Position numbers and translations under genes: made by a program. A stretch of DNA of 64,000 nt from Cinclus cinclus (lineage: Eukaryota; Chordata; Aves; Passeriformes; Cinclidae): NCBI RefSeq assembly GCF_963662255.1, contig NW_026912121.1, positions 620,001-684,000 of the forward strand, given 5' to 3'. Of the stretch, positions 63,404 to 64,000 are shown in pieces; position 1 is the first letter of the stretch; each line of letters opens with the position of its first letter. Below the pieces are notes generated by a model. That model did not search any database. It was given only the letters and a program-made list of their open reading frames with translations, and was not told the origin of the DNA.

Positions 63404-64000
63404 CCTAAGTGTTTAATGCCCCACAACTCCATTTTTTTCTTTACTTTTTCTTTTGTATAATTCCCTTGTGTCCCAACGTCATTCCCAAAGTGCTGCCCGG
63501 TGGTATTTCTGGCAACCTACTGGCCTTCTTTTTTCTTTTTTTTTTATTTTTTTTATTTTGTTTTTAAGAACTTTGAACCCTTCGTGGGTTGTTTGGACTT
63601 AAAACCTTCCTCTTTCTTTGTCCTATTTTTACCTCAAAGGACTATCTTGAGGTATTTGTGCTTCCTCTTGTATTCCACCCGGATCCTGCCTCTCCTTGGG
63701 TCAGGATGGGAAGGAATTCTGCCTCTACCTGGGCTTGGGATGGGAAAAAGCAGCTTTTTCCCTCTTCCCCCGTGACTCCTGTGTTGCTCTCCAATCTTTC
63801 CCCCCCCCAAGTCCCTCCCCCCAAGTCCCACCTCTGCCTGGGTTGGGATGGGAAAAGAACCTGGCCTCTACCTGGGTTAGGATGGGAAAAAGCAGCACTC
63901 GCTTCGTCCCTTCACCGGCCGGGCCCCTGGCGGGAAACCAGAACCGCGGACAGAAGGACTCCACACTCGGTTCGTGGAAAAATCCACGTCTCGTTCAGCA
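63404..64000 (-). other. ERV 5' leader region
   Basis: Sequence upstream of gag on the minus strand, AT-rich near gag (long T tracts at 63,525-63,565 on the + strand) and GC-rich towards the edge. No matrix reading frame, primer-binding site or LTR end could be identified with confidence; these probably lie beyond the window. Confidence 0.5.
63660..63895. repeat. Short degenerate repeats in the ERV leader
   Basis: A block of the form GCCTCTACCTGGGTTGGGAT followed by GGGAAAA recurs about four times, at about 63,688, 63,720, 63,830 and 63,867. Two copies continue with AAGCAGC. The block resembles a minisatellite within the leader. Confidence 0.7.

Larger units (their letters stand above)
59640..64000 (-). 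mobile_element. Deleted class I (gammaretrovirus-like) endogenous retrovirus
   Basis: Reading the minus strand from the right edge leftwards gives leader, gag capsid start, nucleocapsid zinc knuckle, protease active-site region, RNase H/connection, integrase and env start, which is the provirus order. The capsid segment (PLREVPLAG, NVPLNTGEVRNLEKEMG, EERG) and a PPPY late motif point to a class I element. Most of capsid, reverse transcriptase and envelope is missing, and stops and frameshifts are present. The 5' LTR would lie beyond the right edge, and no 3' LTR was found on the left. A solo LTR of another element interrupts the integrase. The element is not capable of producing virus. Confidence 0.85.

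Noticed and set aside
63904..64000. Primer-binding site or LTR end at the right edge
   Set aside because: TGG-starting 18-mers were inspected on the minus strand, but none convincingly matched a tRNA 3' end; the 5' LTR is probably outside the window.

Overview
The window looks like vertebrate, most probably passerine-bird, genomic DNA. The reasons are a PIM-family serine/threonine kinase gene with vertebrate exon structure (PIM1-like kinases are known to be expanded in songbirds), a CR1-type LINE fragment, class I endogenous retrovirus remnants, and a very large satellite array. Nothing bacterial is present.

Positions 1-48,334 are one uninterrupted satellite array that runs off the left edge. 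The unit is 220 or 221 bp (about 219 units). It is built from two ~110-bp halves, each made of three 36-37-bp subunits. Units are organised into higher-order repeats: a recurrent 1,101-bp pentamer, a 1,762-bp octamer, a 3,302-bp 15-mer, a 5,505-bp 25-mer and a tandem duplication of about 15.6 kb. One unit variant carries a near-consensus CTCF core (ACCAGGGGGCGC). I located 29 exact copies, all on the + strand and often exactly 1,101-1,102 bp apart. Another variant carries a TATA box and sometimes, about 69 bp further on, a perfect Kozak start. The many short ORFs in the array are a by-product of the repeat and are not annotated as genes.

The array stops about 130 bp upstream of a PIM-like kinase gene (48,466-49,923). 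Only its last three coding exons are in the window; the exons for the glycine-rich loop and catalytic lysine are absent. A decayed second PIM-like fragment lies at 50,150-50,353. From 50.4 to 59.6 kb the sequence is mostly unrecognised. It contains a CR1 fragment, two direct copies of a ~650-bp repeat flanking a broken retroviral dUTPase-like region, a perfect 14-bp-arm hairpin, a cluster of eleven X-box (RFX-type) palindromes, and a four-copy ~155-bp repeat.

From about 59.6 kb to the right edge is a minus-strand, heavily deleted class I (gammaretrovirus-like) endogenous retrovirus, in the order leader, gag, protease, RNase H, integrase, env. Its integrase is split by a later 498-bp solo LTR on the + strand with a 5-bp target duplication. 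No retroviral gene is intact. The only candidate functional protein gene is the PIM-like kinase, and only if its 5' exons exist outside the window.
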